Part shown: one piece after another, positions 49,741-57,913 of the stretch
Position numbering within the stretch: the stretch's first letter is position 1
Layout: every line of letters starts with the position of its first letter
Assembly (NCBI GenBank): GCA_022571845.1
Contig: JACZXB010000010.1
Location: 1 to 64,000 of the forward strand
Direction: 5' to 3'
From: Candidatus Zixiibacteriota bacterium
Lineage (GTDB): Bacteria; Zixibacteria; MSB-5A5; GN15; FEB-12
DNA: 64,000 nucleotides
Made by a program: the position numbers and the translations under genes
Notes under the pieces: generated by a model
The model's database searches: none
What the model was told of the DNA's origin: nothing
The model's input: the letters and a program-made list of their open reading frames with translations, nothing else

Positions 49741-49844
49741 ATTTCCCCGAAACCGGGGTTCTAACAGGTATCACAGTAAAGCTGCCGCCGAGCTATCCCG
49801 GCAGCGGCTCTCATATTAATACATTTTCGTACTTTACCAAGCAA
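49741..49844 (-). promoter_or_regulatory. rpsA promoter and structured 5' leader
   Basis: On the minus strand TTGCTT (49844-49839), a 17-bp spacer and TATTAA (49821-49816) form a plausible promoter inside the plsC-rpsA gap. Downstream come hairpin GCTGCCG...CGGCAGC (49805-49781) and hairpin CCCCG-GTTT-CGGGG (about 49757-49745) before the ATG at 49696. Neither is followed by a run of T. Such leaders often serve S1 autoregulation; that function is inferred. Confidence 0.5.
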
Positions 49845-49885
49845 TTTTTAGCATAATTTGGCTTTTTTTCGCAAATTTTCAGACT

Positions 49886-50503
49886 CTAAAATGACGACAA
49901 TGTTTTCTCTTTTAAGGCTTTTATTCGCCTCATAATCTCTTCTGATAATGCTATGTAGTTCCTTTTCTCCGCTTCAAGAGAGACTACATAATCTCTCAAG
50001 AGGGGTTCGCCATATCTGATCCGAAGTTTAGCCGTCCCAAAAAAGCACTTCCATAAGGCATTGGAGCCGTGGATGTATACTGGCACGATAGCTACTTTGG
50101 CCTGGCAGGCAATCATGCCGATTCCGGGTTTGGCTGAAAGAAAATCATCAGTGAGTGAGCGGGTACCCTCTGGAAAAATTACCAATCCCTCGCCTTTTTC
50201 AAGAAGTTGGATGGCGGTCTCAAGACCTCCTCTATCAAAGACTCCTCTTCGCACTGGCCGGGCATTTACTTTACGTATCAGGGCGCCAAAAAATCTGTTC
50301 TTGAAAAGTTCTTTTTTCGCGAAAAAGAACATTTCACGGCCGGTAAAAGCAGCCACCAGTGGTGGGTCGAAGTACGAAATATGGTTAGATGCTAAGATGA
50401 AAGGACCAGATTCGGGCGGATACTCGCGCCCGCTTACTTTGCCCCTGAAAAAATAGAACATTGATTGGAAAAATAAACAGCTTATCCAATAGGTCCAGTT
50501 CAT
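49886..50503 (-). CDS. plsC: PlsC, 1-acyl-sn-glycerol-3-phosphate acyltransferase
   Basis: 205 residues. The acyltransferase HX4D motif NHISYFDPP (H41, D46), the substrate block FFAKKELFKNRFFG, and FPEGTRS (about 113-119) with the later IVPVYIHGSNAL are all present. One N-terminal hydrophobic segment anchors it to the inner membrane. It makes phosphatidic acid in phospholipid synthesis. It begins two bases after the cmk stop, so the two are coupled. Confidence 0.95.
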   Translation of the reverse strand: MNWTYWISCLFFQSMFYFFRGKVSGREYPPESGPFILASNHISYFDPPLVAAFTGREMFFFAKKELFKNRFFGALIRKVNARPVRRGVFDRGGLETAIQLLEKGEGLVIFPEGTRSLTDDFLSAKPGIGMIACQAKVAIVPVYIHGSNALWKCFFGTAKLRIRYGEPLLRDYVVSLEAEKRNYIALSEEIMRRIKALKEKTLSSF

Positions 50504-50505
50504 TT

Positions 50506-51204
50506 CTACCTGGAGGCCTGAAAGAGTTCAACTATCCGGTCAACCTGCTCTTCAATAGTGAGATTGGTTGTGTCAATTACCACGGCATCTTCGGCTTTGG
50601 TCAAAGGAGAATGCTGCCGCCCCGAATCATATTCATCTCGTCTGTTAATATCCTGCTCCTGCTCACTTAAGTTCGACTCTATGCCCATATTTGATAAGTC
50701 CAACAGCCTTCGCCGGGCGCGCTCTTTTACCGAAGCATCCATATATATTTTAAGGTCTGCATCAGGAAATACTACGGTAGTCGTATCGCGCCCTTCGGCT
50801 ACAATCGACCCGTCCTTTGCGAACTCCTTTTGCTTGGCAACCATTGCTTGGCGAACTAAAAGATGCGCCGAAACTTCGGAAACATTTTTTGTGACCTCAG
50901 GTGTTCGTATCTCCGAACTGATATCCTGGCCATTTATATAGATAAAATCCCCCCCGTCATTGCGGCGAAATTCCAGCGGCAGCTGCTCGGCTATCTCGGC
51001 CAGTTTTTTTTCATCAGCTGGATTAATCTTATTTTCGAGCGCATAGTAGGTCAAAGCCCGGTACATCGCCCCGGTATCCAGATAAGTAAATCCCAGCCGC
51101 TCGGCCACTATTTTGGCAGTAGTAGATTTACCTGACCCGGCCGGTCCGTCTATAGCAATGACCTTTCCTCTCGGAACAGAGTTATTGTGGCTCAGATTAT
51201 TCAC
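50506..51204 (-). CDS. cmk: cytidylate kinase
   Basis: 232 residues. VIAIDGPAGSGKSTTAKIVAERLGFTYLDTGAMYRALT is the CMP-kinase P-loop and substrate block. The CMP-binding insert (DISSEIRTPEVTKNVSEVSAHLLVRQAMV), GRDTTTVVFPDADLKIYMDASVKERARRR and the C-terminal DTTNLTIEEQVDRIVELF agree. It phosphorylates CMP/dCMP. It heads the cmk-plsC-rpsA cluster. The DNA-level ribosome-binding site is weak (TTCAGGTGAATA). Confidence 0.96.
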   Translation of the reverse strand: MNNLSHNNSVPRGKVIAIDGPAGSGKSTTAKIVAERLGFTYLDTGAMYRALTYYALENKINPADEKKLAEIAEQLPLEFRRNDGGDFIYINGQDISSEIRTPEVTKNVSEVSAHLLVRQAMVAKQKEFAKDGSIVAEGRDTTTVVFPDADLKIYMDASVKERARRRLLDLSNMGIESNLSEQEQDINRRDEYDSGRQHSPLTKAEDAVVIDTTNLTIEEQVDRIVELFQASR

Positions 51205-51243
51205 CTGAAAATGTTAGCACAACTTTTGCATAAAGGCAAAGAA

Positions 51244-51273
51244 AAATGCCGCTCGGTAAAAAAAGCGGCATTT
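51244..51273 (-). terminator. rho-independent terminator of the holA-sigma-LiaF unit
   Basis: Leftward AAATGCCGCT (51273-51264), loop, AGCGGCATTT (51253-51244) makes a 10-bp stem, followed by TTCTTTG. It lies 26-55 bp after the LiaF-like stop and before cmk. Confidence 0.85.
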
Positions 51274-51298
51274 ACTTGTTAAGCATTTTGACTGTTAG

Positions 51299-52195
51299 CT
51301 AAAAATAATCTATGGAAAATGAACGAAGATCAGCCTCAAGGTCTATTTCAACTTTGATATCAACTGTATCAAATCCGTCCGAAATATACCAGCCATTTTT
51401 GCGTGTCATGCCGACTTTTTTAAAATATGATTCATATCCTTCGGCGTTGATCTTTATACCGACATGTTCAGGAACCCGAAGTTTCAGCTTTGTATCAACT
51501 CCGTTAATTTTGACAGAAAGATTTGGCACCAGATCACCAAGTTTCAGATATATATCCGATTCATCCAAATCCAAAATCAAGTTGTACAGAGGTGTAGTCG
51601 CCATATTTAAATGCACATCTGAATCTCTCCCGCGACAATACAATTCCAGCGGAATTTCTTCAGAAAAACTGAGATCCCAGCCTTGTGACTCATCGAACTC
51701 CAGTTTGATGAAGCCGCCCAATATGCCATATCTACTGATGAAACTTACTTCGGCGGTATTGTCTATTACCTCATAGTCAATTTCCGGTTTGCGGGTAAAA
51801 CGGTCAAATGAAGCATAGACTATTTCACCGCCGGAATCACGAATTGTCAGATCAGTTCCATCGACTTCCAAATTGGCCGAGATTCGCCTGACCGAATCAT
51901 CATGCTTCCTTTCAAAATAAGATTCTGAAGAGAAATCTCCTCTGGGATCGTTATAGCTGCCCACAAAGGCGATGCCCAACCCGCTAAAGAGAATCAGAAA
52001 TGAACTGGCATAAGACAAAAACTGAAGCTTAGTGCGGGTAAATATCTTTTCAATACCGATCGCTATCAACGTGATTGAGAAGAATATAACCAAATCATCC
52101 CAGTAGTAATCAGAAATAAAATTCAAATTCTGCAGCAAAAGCAGCAGACCAAACAGAATAAGAATTATGCCCCATCTGAATCTTGCCGGAGTCAT
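51299..52195 (-). CDS. LiaF-like membrane protein (LiaI/LiaF TM region plus beta-helical domain)
   Basis: 298 residues. Four hydrophobic segments (about 8-26, 33-50, 58-80, with the last near residue 76) match the LiaI/LiaF-type TM region (GIILILFGLLLLLQNL). The rest is beta-rich, ending with repeated short strands DSDVHLNMATTPLYNLILDLDESDIYLKLG and PNLSVKINGVDTKLKLRVP, the DUF2154/'toast-rack' style. LiaF homologues damp cell-envelope stress signalling. Start ATG overlaps the PspC gene by four bases. Confidence 0.75.
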   Translation of the reverse strand: MTPARFRWGIILILFGLLLLLQNLNFISDYYWDDLVIFFSITLIAIGIEKIFTRTKLQFLSYASSFLILFSGLGIAFVGSYNDPRGDFSSESYFERKHDDSVRRISANLEVDGTDLTIRDSGGEIVYASFDRFTRKPEIDYEVIDNTAEVSFISRYGILGGFIKLEFDESQGWDLSFSEEIPLELYCRGRDSDVHLNMATTPLYNLILDLDESDIYLKLGDLVPNLSVKINGVDTKLKLRVPEHVGIKINAEGYESYFKKVGMTRKNGWYISDGFDTVDIKVEIDLEADLRSFSIDYF

Positions 52196-52677
52196 GATAC
52201 CGTACTTTCATTATGGGTGTCATTATTGCTCGTTTCAACCTTTGACTCGGCATTGTGAGCTGAGTGAACAGATTTGGATCTCCAAAATATCAAAGCCAGA
52301 CCTATGCCAATTAACATCACCGGCCAGACTTCATGAAAATCAATCCAGAACCAGTGTTCGCGTACTAATATTAGTGCCCCAAAAAATATCAGCGCCAGAC
52401 CGGGGAAATATCTGGTCCAGGTGGCTGAAGTGTGGGAGGCCTTGGGTTGATTATTGGGCTCAGACGATTTCTTCGCTTTGACTTCTCCCGGAAGTTCTTC
52501 AGGGATTATAATCCAGCCAATAATGTAGGCTATGACGGCCCAGCCAGCCGAAGCCAGCCCGAGAATAACGGCAATAACTCTGACTACTGTCGGGTCTACA
52601 TCAAAATATTCGCCCATGCCCCCGCAGACACCTCCCAGCATCCTGCTTGAATAAGAACGATATAATCTTTTAGGCAT
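52192..52677 (-). CDS. PspC-domain membrane protein
   Basis: 161 residues. RLYRSYSSRMLGGVCGGMGEYFDVDPTVVRVIAVIL is a classic PspC N-terminus with its first TM; a second (YIIGWIIIPEELPG) and two more hydrophobic segments (about 92-108, 120-133) follow, the last two LiaI-like. PspC proteins respond to phage-shock and envelope stress. It is paired with the LiaF-like gene by a 4-bp overlap, and follows the anti-sigma gene by 75 bp. Confidence 0.88.
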   Translation of the reverse strand: MPKRLYRSYSSRMLGGVCGGMGEYFDVDPTVVRVIAVILGLASAGWAVIAYIIGWIIIPEELPGEVKAKKSSEPNNQPKASHTSATWTRYFPGLALIFFGALILVREHWFWIDFHEVWPVMLIGIGLALIFWRSKSVHSAHNAESKVETSNNDTHNESTVS

Positions 52678-52752
52678 TACCTTCCCTCCTGTTTACTATT
52701 ATTCAAGTTACAGGATTCTATACGATAAAATAAAGCCCAAGTTGCCATAATT

Positions 52753-53820
52753 CTAATCTTTGAGTTTTTCGAGATATTTTCTTATCAGAGCAGAATCAGC
52801 CCTCTTATTCTCAATATGACCCTCCAAAAACTCTATTGCCTCTTTTTTCTCTGTCGAATCCGAAGTTAGAAGGCCGATTTTGTACCAGGCCAAAGCTAAA
52901 ACCGAATCTTTAGAGTTGTAACCAGACTTAACTGAATCAGATAGAACGGCAGATTTGAGCATTTTTACCCTAACAGCTTGGTAAACTTCATCTTCTACTA
53001 CCAGAATTGAGTCCCTCTTGGTCCGCCAGTACTGAACCGACTCAACAATAACTTCTTCTCTTTCTGTTTGAGCAGCAAGTCTTGTGACTGGAAGATTTAC
53101 TATTTGAAAATCTGCGACAATTTCTTCGGCAATATCCCCAAGAGATTCATTTTCCTTTTCTTGCTCCTGTTTCAAATCGGGAACAGCCTTAATTATCGAC
53201 TGGCTCGAAGTTTCAAACTTTGTCATTCCCTTTAGTTCTTCTGGTTTGACAATCATTCTTGGTTCCCTCATAGTTTTGCTCTCAACCACAGCTGCCGGCC
53301 TGTCTTTTTCAATTTCCTTTACTTGAGAAGTAACAGCATTATCATTTGCTTTTTCTTCCGGTGCTTTCTCTAGCACTGATTCAGACTGCACCTCAGAGCC
53401 TCCAAGAACCCTGATGGGTTGAGCAGGTTTGGTAGGCAGTTCTAAAATTTCATCAAGAATACTCTCATGGTCTTGCCACTGGTAGTAGGTTACCGTGGCA
53501 ATCAACATAAACGAAGCTGCTAGTGCGCCAATTTTCCAGCCAGACCCAAACCGCCGGAATTCTTTACGGGGAAGCTCGACTACTTTCTTACCTGAGTCTG
53601 CGATTTTTCCGTCAATTTTTGCAGCTAAGCTGTCGAAATATTCATTTTCATCCAGCCCGCTCAGCTCTTTTATCTTCTTACTTAAAGATGACAGCTTTTC
53701 AAGTAACTCTCTGCACTCGGCGCAGCTTTCCAGATGCCGGCGCAATAGCTCCATCTCCTGAACTTCCAGTTCGCTGTCAAAATATGCCGAGAGCTTGTCT
53801 TTGTAATACGAATGTTCCAC
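52753..53820 (-). CDS. zinc-finger anti-sigma factor
   Basis: 355 residues. The ZAS motif H-x3-C-x2-C is seen at H29, C33 and C36 (RRHLESCAECREL), after YKDKLSAYFDSELEVQEMELL. One TM lies at about 95-116 (IGALAASFMLIATVTYYQW). A long periplasmic part, rich in E/K/V, ends in a helical SEL1-like segment. Directly behind an ECF sigma gene (21 bp), which it should bind and hold inactive until an envelope signal. Confidence 0.88.
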   Translation of the reverse strand: MEHSYYKDKLSAYFDSELEVQEMELLRRHLESCAECRELLEKLSSLSKKIKELSGLDENEYFDSLAAKIDGKIADSGKKVVELPRKEFRRFGSGWKIGALAASFMLIATVTYYQWQDHESILDEILELPTKPAQPIRVLGGSEVQSESVLEKAPEEKANDNAVTSQVKEIEKDRPAAVVESKTMREPRMIVKPEELKGMTKFETSSQSIIKAVPDLKQEQEKENESLGDIAEEIVADFQIVNLPVTRLAAQTEREEVIVESVQYWRTKRDSILVVEDEVYQAVRVKMLKSAVLSDSVKSGYNSKDSVLALAWYKIGLLTSDSTEKKEAIEFLEGHIENKRADSALIRKYLEKLKD

Positions 53821-53841
53821 TACTTACTATACACCTATCAC

Positions 53842-54447
53842 TTATTCTAATAAATCCTCGAGCGATTCCATCAAAAGTTTTCTGGCCCGATGCAGCCGGG
53901 AGTCGACCGTACCGGGAGGAATTTTCAAGTAACTGGCAATCTGGTCATAACTCATCTCTTCAAACTGCCGGAGTACAAATACTGTCCTGTACTCAAAAGG
54001 CAGCGCCATCACCGCTTTGTAAAGTCTTTTCGAGCTTTCGTCCGACAGCAGTTTTTCGAATGGTCCCAACTCTGTCGACTCCGGATCAAAACCTGATTCT
54101 CTTAACTTATCAAGCGACTCTTTCTTTTCTTCTCTTCTAATCCAGTTATAGGCCAAATTTCTGGCAATGGTCGCCAGCCAGGGATAAAAATCATGACCCG
54201 GCCGAAATGTCTTAATCGCCTGCCAGGCCTTAACAAAACTTTCCTGAACAATATCCTCAGCAGAGTCGAAATTCCGTAAAATTGAATACACGAACCGAAA
54301 CAACCTCTTCTGATGGTTTCGCACCAGTATGCCAAAAGCTTCCTGGCTGCCATTCTGAGCAGCCTGGAGTAACTTTCTTTCGTTTGGCCACTTACTACTT
54401 TTATCTACAATTTTGGGCTGGTTTTCTTCCCGGGCAAGCCAGAGCAT
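53842..54447 (-). CDS. ECF-type sigma factor
   Basis: 201 residues. Region 2 (AFGILVRNHQKRLFRFVYSILRNFDSAEDIVQESFVKAWQAIKTF, core) and region 4 (LPFEYRTVFVLRQFEEMSYDQIASYLKIPPGTVDSRLHRARKLL) are clear; region 3 is absent, as in group 4 sigmas. The start ATG 54447 lies five bases after the holA stop. Paired with a membrane anti-sigma, it is likely an envelope-stress regulator; its promoter set is unknown. Confidence 0.93.
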   Translation of the reverse strand: MLWLAREENQPKIVDKSSKWPNERKLLQAAQNGSQEAFGILVRNHQKRLFRFVYSILRNFDSAEDIVQESFVKAWQAIKTFRPGHDFYPWLATIARNLAYNWIRREEKKESLDKLRESGFDPESTELGPFEKLLSDESSKRLYKAVMALPFEYRTVFVLRQFEEMSYDQIASYLKIPPGTVDSRLHRARKLLMESLEDLLE

Positions 54448-54452
54448 TAAGA

Positions 54453-55436
54453 TTAGCTTTTGACGGACAGACTCAGGGCCAGAGTTTCCAGAATCAGTCG
54501 ATTGGGCAGCTCTTGCTGACGAAGCTCGGCGTTTCCTTCGGCAAGTGTTACTATGATGCTCTCCAATTGAGCATTACCGAAATAACCTGCCTGAACGCGG
54601 AATTTATTAATCAGGAAAGGGAAATTCCGCTTTCCTACCGGATTTTTGCCATTTTTTACCAGATACAATGAAATAAAATGCTGAATCAGAAGTATTGACA
54701 GCATATCGATACTGACTCCGCTTCCCAGAAGCCTGTTTATCACTTTGAGAGTTTTCCGGGGACTCCCCTGAACCAGGACATCACCTACCTCAAACATGTT
54801 AAAAACTTCGTAGCCGCTGCAAACCTGCTTGATATCCTCGACTGTAATTGTGTCGCCGGAATCTTTGTAGTCTATCAGCTTTTTTAGCTCACCTTCCAGG
54901 CCGCCCCGGTCGCCATCGACCAGACCTGCCAGTCGGTTTAAAGCCTCGCTGTCGATGCCAAGGCTGTTTGCAGTCAGAGTCTTATTGATATGTCTGCGAG
55001 TCTCATGCTGATCCAGTTTATGGAATTCTACCGTCATGGCAGCTTCGGAAATTTTCTTAAAAAACGCTGACTTTTTTTGCGGGGTCTTTTTCGAGGGAGT
55101 GCTGAGAATAATAATACGGTTGGGGTCGGGAGCTTTAAGAAGATTAAAAATTTGCTCCTGCTCATCTGGCTTAAACGACTCAATACCTGTTACGATATAG
55201 ACTTCCTTTTCGCCTAAAATAGGATAGTTCGAAAGCCGGGCTATCAGCTCCCGAGCCGAAATATTTCGGGCATCAAGGCGATGATAATTAGTGGAGCGTT
55301 GGAGATCAGGAAGAAAACGGCTGCCTATGTATTTTTCCGCCTCGGTTCTCCGGTAATCTTCGGGGCCAAAGAAATAATAAAGGGATTTGAATTTCCCAGC
55401 CTTTATTTCCTTGAAAAGTTGTGCCGGACCTGCCAT
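54453..55436 (-). CDS. holA: HolA, DNA polymerase III delta subunit
   Basis: 327 residues. AGPAQLFKEIKAGKFKSLYYFFGPEDYRRTEAEKYI begins domain I; LSNYPILGEKEVYIVTGIESFKPDEQEQIFNLLKAPDPNRIIILSTPSKK and the C-terminal collar (LVQGSPRKTLKVINRLLGSG, PFLINKFRVQAGYF) agree with the bacterial delta subunit. It opens the sliding clamp in the clamp loader. The gene is intact with usual length. Confidence 0.92.
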   Translation of the reverse strand: MAGPAQLFKEIKAGKFKSLYYFFGPEDYRRTEAEKYIGSRFLPDLQRSTNYHRLDARNISARELIARLSNYPILGEKEVYIVTGIESFKPDEQEQIFNLLKAPDPNRIIILSTPSKKTPQKKSAFFKKISEAAMTVEFHKLDQHETRRHINKTLTANSLGIDSEALNRLAGLVDGDRGGLEGELKKLIDYKDSGDTITVEDIKQVCSGYEVFNMFEVGDVLVQGSPRKTLKVINRLLGSGVSIDMLSILLIQHFISLYLVKNGKNPVGKRNFPFLINKFRVQAGYFGNAQLESIIVTLAEGNAELRQQELPNRLILETLALSLSVKS

Positions 55437-55466
55437 AACTCAATTAAAAACGGCAAGCAGCTGAGG

Positions 55467-55955
55467 TCAATCATAAAGGTTATCTAAGGCAGAATTCTTG
55501 TCCGGTTTAACCCAATTTAGAGAGAAGCGATATTTTTCTTTGTATCCCCGCGCTTTTTGATATAAGCCCATAAATTTGTCCGGAAGTGGCTCAATATTAT
55601 TGAGCTGGTTTACCAGTGTCTTGTTATTACAGAAAATCTGATAAGCCGGCCTTTTCATAAACTTCTGATTCGAATCGATAAATTCCAAAAGTGCCAAAAG
55701 AGCAGCGAAATCTGTATGATATTCATCTATTCCGTCAAATGGTGCCTTGAATCTGATACCCAGCTCCGGAATATGAAAAACCACTAATCCTGATTTGCTG
55801 AAATCGTTATCTTCGGGAAGATTGTATGAGCCAAAGAAACAGTCCATATCAGCCCTAATGGCAATATACGTGCCTCTGGCATACCTGGCGCCTAATAAGC
55901 TGAAATGCAACAACTTAAGCCTTGCATCAGTTGCGAATAAGTTCCCTGATTGCAA
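55467..55955 (-). CDS. hypothetical protein with an RNase H-like fold pattern
   Basis: 162 residues. The segment TDFAALLALLEFIDSN...AYQIFCNNKTLVNQLNN and the ending RFSLNWVKPDKNSALDNLYD resemble the helix-strand-strand order of RNase H-like proteins (the 'E-x-x-A-L-x-x-L' helix and the final N-x-A-x-x-L/D). The catalytic acid of strand 1 is seen only as D37 in ADMDCFFGSY and others are doubtful, so activity is uncertain. Cytoplasmic. It precedes holA by 30 bp in the same direction. Confidence 0.55.
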   Translation of the reverse strand: MQSGNLFATDARLKLLHFSLLGARYARGTYIAIRADMDCFFGSYNLPEDNDFSKSGLVVFHIPELGIRFKAPFDGIDEYHTDFAALLALLEFIDSNQKFMKRPAYQIFCNNKTLVNQLNNIEPLPDKFMGLYQKARGYKEKYRFSLNWVKPDKNSALDNLYD

Positions 55956-56008
55956 GCTAATTCACTTTTTCGGCTACATAACTACTATATATTAAAGAAT
56001 TGAACATC

Positions 56009-56028
56009 CGCAGCATTGGCTGCGTTTT
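56009..56028 (+). other. small hairpin in the divergent 55956-56101 spacer
   Basis: CGCAGC-ATTG-GCTGCG followed by TTTT (56025-56028). It looks like a weak terminator on the + strand, but no + strand gene ends here. It may belong to the leader of either divergent gene. Confidence 0.3.
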
Positions 56029-56101
56029 CAATATAGAGTCTAATTGATTTTCCTTATGTGGAGAAAATTGATTATATTAGTGTAGTTATAAAGAAACTGA
56101 C

Positions 56102-56764
56102 ATGAAAAAACAGATATCAAAATTAATTGTAATTTTACTGAGCCCTTTTCTGGCTTTGTCCTGTGAAAAAGAAGTGCCATTAGCGCCGGCCAAACCGGTA
56201 ACAATAGAGACGTTTCCCGACAGACTCGGCAGCCAGTGGACATACCATTTGGTTGACAATTTAAAACCGATTGATTCAATAAAACCCGAAGATTCTATTG
56301 TAACCGTAGCCGTCTCAATTAGTGAAAGATTAGTGGATCCTACAACTGGCGAAGAAGCAACCATCTGGCGCTATAACATCAATAATAGCCCCTCTATTAT
56401 CCGGCCTGTATTCTTTAGCAAAGATACAGTCTACATCTACTGGAATTGGCCTAACCGCGACAGAATAGGTCTGGTCTTTCCTTTCGAAGAAAAAGACAAA
56501 TGGCGTACCGGCGGGATTTTATCCGGAGATGAAACCACCGTTACAGATGTCATAACAGCCACAATTCCGGGCAGCCTGTTTGAAAATGTATATGTACTTG
56601 AGAATAAAACACGTACTACGGTTTCCACCGACTCAAGGACGATAACACTTTGGTACGTCCCCAATCTGGGATTTTTTAAAATTCATCTGCACGAAGAGCA
56701 CTCTCAGTCTGTCGGCGACACAACCTGGACATTAGTAGACCACAACTTCCCGGGCTTTGACTAA
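56102..56764 (+). CDS. lipoprotein of unknown function
   Basis: 220 residues. Signal peptide with lipobox ALSC gives a lipidated cysteine at residue 21. The mature protein is all-beta: FPDRLGSQWTYHLVDNLKPIDSIKPEDSIVTVAVSISERLVDPTTGEEATIWRY and a C-terminal WYVPNLGFFKIHLHEEHSQSVGDTTWTLVDH (listed in parts of the frame). This 'G-x-x-W-x-Y ... vP-x-vG-x-v-k' layout occurs in many small envelope lipoproteins of FCB bacteria, none with known function. It converges on dgt with only 12 bp between stops. Confidence 0.75.
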   Translation: MKKQISKLIVILLSPFLALSCEKEVPLAPAKPVTIETFPDRLGSQWTYHLVDNLKPIDSIKPEDSIVTVAVSISERLVDPTTGEEATIWRYNINNSPSIIRPVFFSKDTVYIYWNWPNRDRIGLVFPFEEKDKWRTGGILSGDETTVTDVITATIPGSLFENVYVLENKTRTTVSTDSRTITLWYVPNLGFFKIHLHEEHSQSVGDTTWTLVDHNFPGFD

Positions 56765-56776
56765 AAATAGCCGTCT

Positions 56777-57913
56777 TTACTTACCGATTTTATCATAACT
56801 GATTTCTGCAAACCTGTCAGTCATGCCAGCAACGTAATCAGCCACTACAATTTCTTTTTTCTCTTCAGCCAGCATTTCTCTGAATCCCTCCGGAAGATTC
56901 TCCGGCGCCTGCAAGTAGTAGCTGAAAATCTTATTTACTATCTGAGCGGCTCGCGCCGAATGCTCCAGGAGCTGGGGGTGCCTGTAGAGTCTAGTAAACA
57001 AAAATTCTTTAACTTTTTTGACACTCTCTTTCATATCGCCCGAGTAATCACACAGTTTGCTTTTACAATTTCTGACTGATTTCAAATCGCTGATATTCTG
57101 CCTGGCTATTCTCTTGCTGGTTTCGGCTAAGACATCTAATACTGTCTTGTTTATTAAATTACGGACTATGGCGTAGCGGTTTTTATCAAAGTCTGTTCCG
57201 TCCCCAGGACTTGTTGCTCCTATAATTTGGTCTGCACCGATAGACATAACTTCATCAAAACTAATCAGTCCGGAACTCAGACCGTCGTCTAAATCGTGGG
57301 CGTTATAGGCTAATTCATCAGCTATGTCTACTAAGGCTGCTTCCAGCGTTGGCTGTTCATGGCTGTTAAACTCCGGCAGTTCAATTTTAACTTTGGTTTC
57401 ATGTTTTACAATTCCTTCGCGGACTTCGTAGGTAAGATTTAAACCGGGATGTTCAAAATATCTCCGTTCAAGTATGTCTACTACTCTTAGCGACTGCCGG
57501 TTGTGATTAAACCCGCCATGTTCTTTTAGAAGTTTATCCAGAGCGTCTTCGCCGGCATGACCAAAAGGAGTATGCCCCAGATCATGAACCAGCGCGACAG
57601 CTTCGGCCAGATCTTCGTTAAGTCTCAGATTCCGTGCCATAGAGCGGCTTATCTGGGCAACCTCGGCAGTATGAGTAAGTCTGGTCCTGAAGTGGTCGCG
57701 CTCGTGGGGAATAAATACCTGGGTCTTGTATTCCATTCGTCTAAAGGCAGCCGAATGAATTATCCGGTCGCGGTCTCTTTGGTAAGCAGTCCTTAGCTCA
57801 TGCTCCTCCTGCGGAAATACTCTGCCGCGAGACTCCGCTGACAGAGCGGCATAAGGCGCCAATGTCTGCCTTTCTCTATCTTCTATCTCTTTTCTATTAG
57901 CCAGACTATTCAA
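56777..57913 (-). CDS. dgt: dGTPase-like HD-domain triphosphohydrolase
   Basis: The frame is open to 57943 but has no ATG. I prefer TTG 57913, nine bases after AGGA and overlapping the previous stop (378 residues); TTG 57943 is an alternative. The catalytic HD set is seen as HTAEVAQISRSM (His), LVHDLGHTPFGHAGE (His-Asp) and the later Asp in VDIADELAYNAHDLDDG. RRMEYKTQVFIPHERDHFRTRLTH is the family's nucleotide-binding block. It hydrolyses dNTPs to deoxynucleosides and tripolyphosphate. It is the last gene of the rnr-containing leftward unit. Confidence 0.93.
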   Translation of the reverse strand: MNSLANRKEIEDRERQTLAPYAALSAESRGRVFPQEEHELRTAYQRDRDRIIHSAAFRRMEYKTQVFIPHERDHFRTRLTHTAEVAQISRSMARNLRLNEDLAEAVALVHDLGHTPFGHAGEDALDKLLKEHGGFNHNRQSLRVVDILERRYFEHPGLNLTYEVREGIVKHETKVKIELPEFNSHEQPTLEAALVDIADELAYNAHDLDDGLSSGLISFDEVMSIGADQIIGATSPGDGTDFDKNRYAIVRNLINKTVLDVLAETSKRIARQNISDLKSVRNCKSKLCDYSGDMKESVKKVKEFLFTRLYRHPQLLEHSARAAQIVNKIFSYYLQAPENLPEGFREMLAEEKKEIVVADYVAGMTDRFAEISYDKIGK

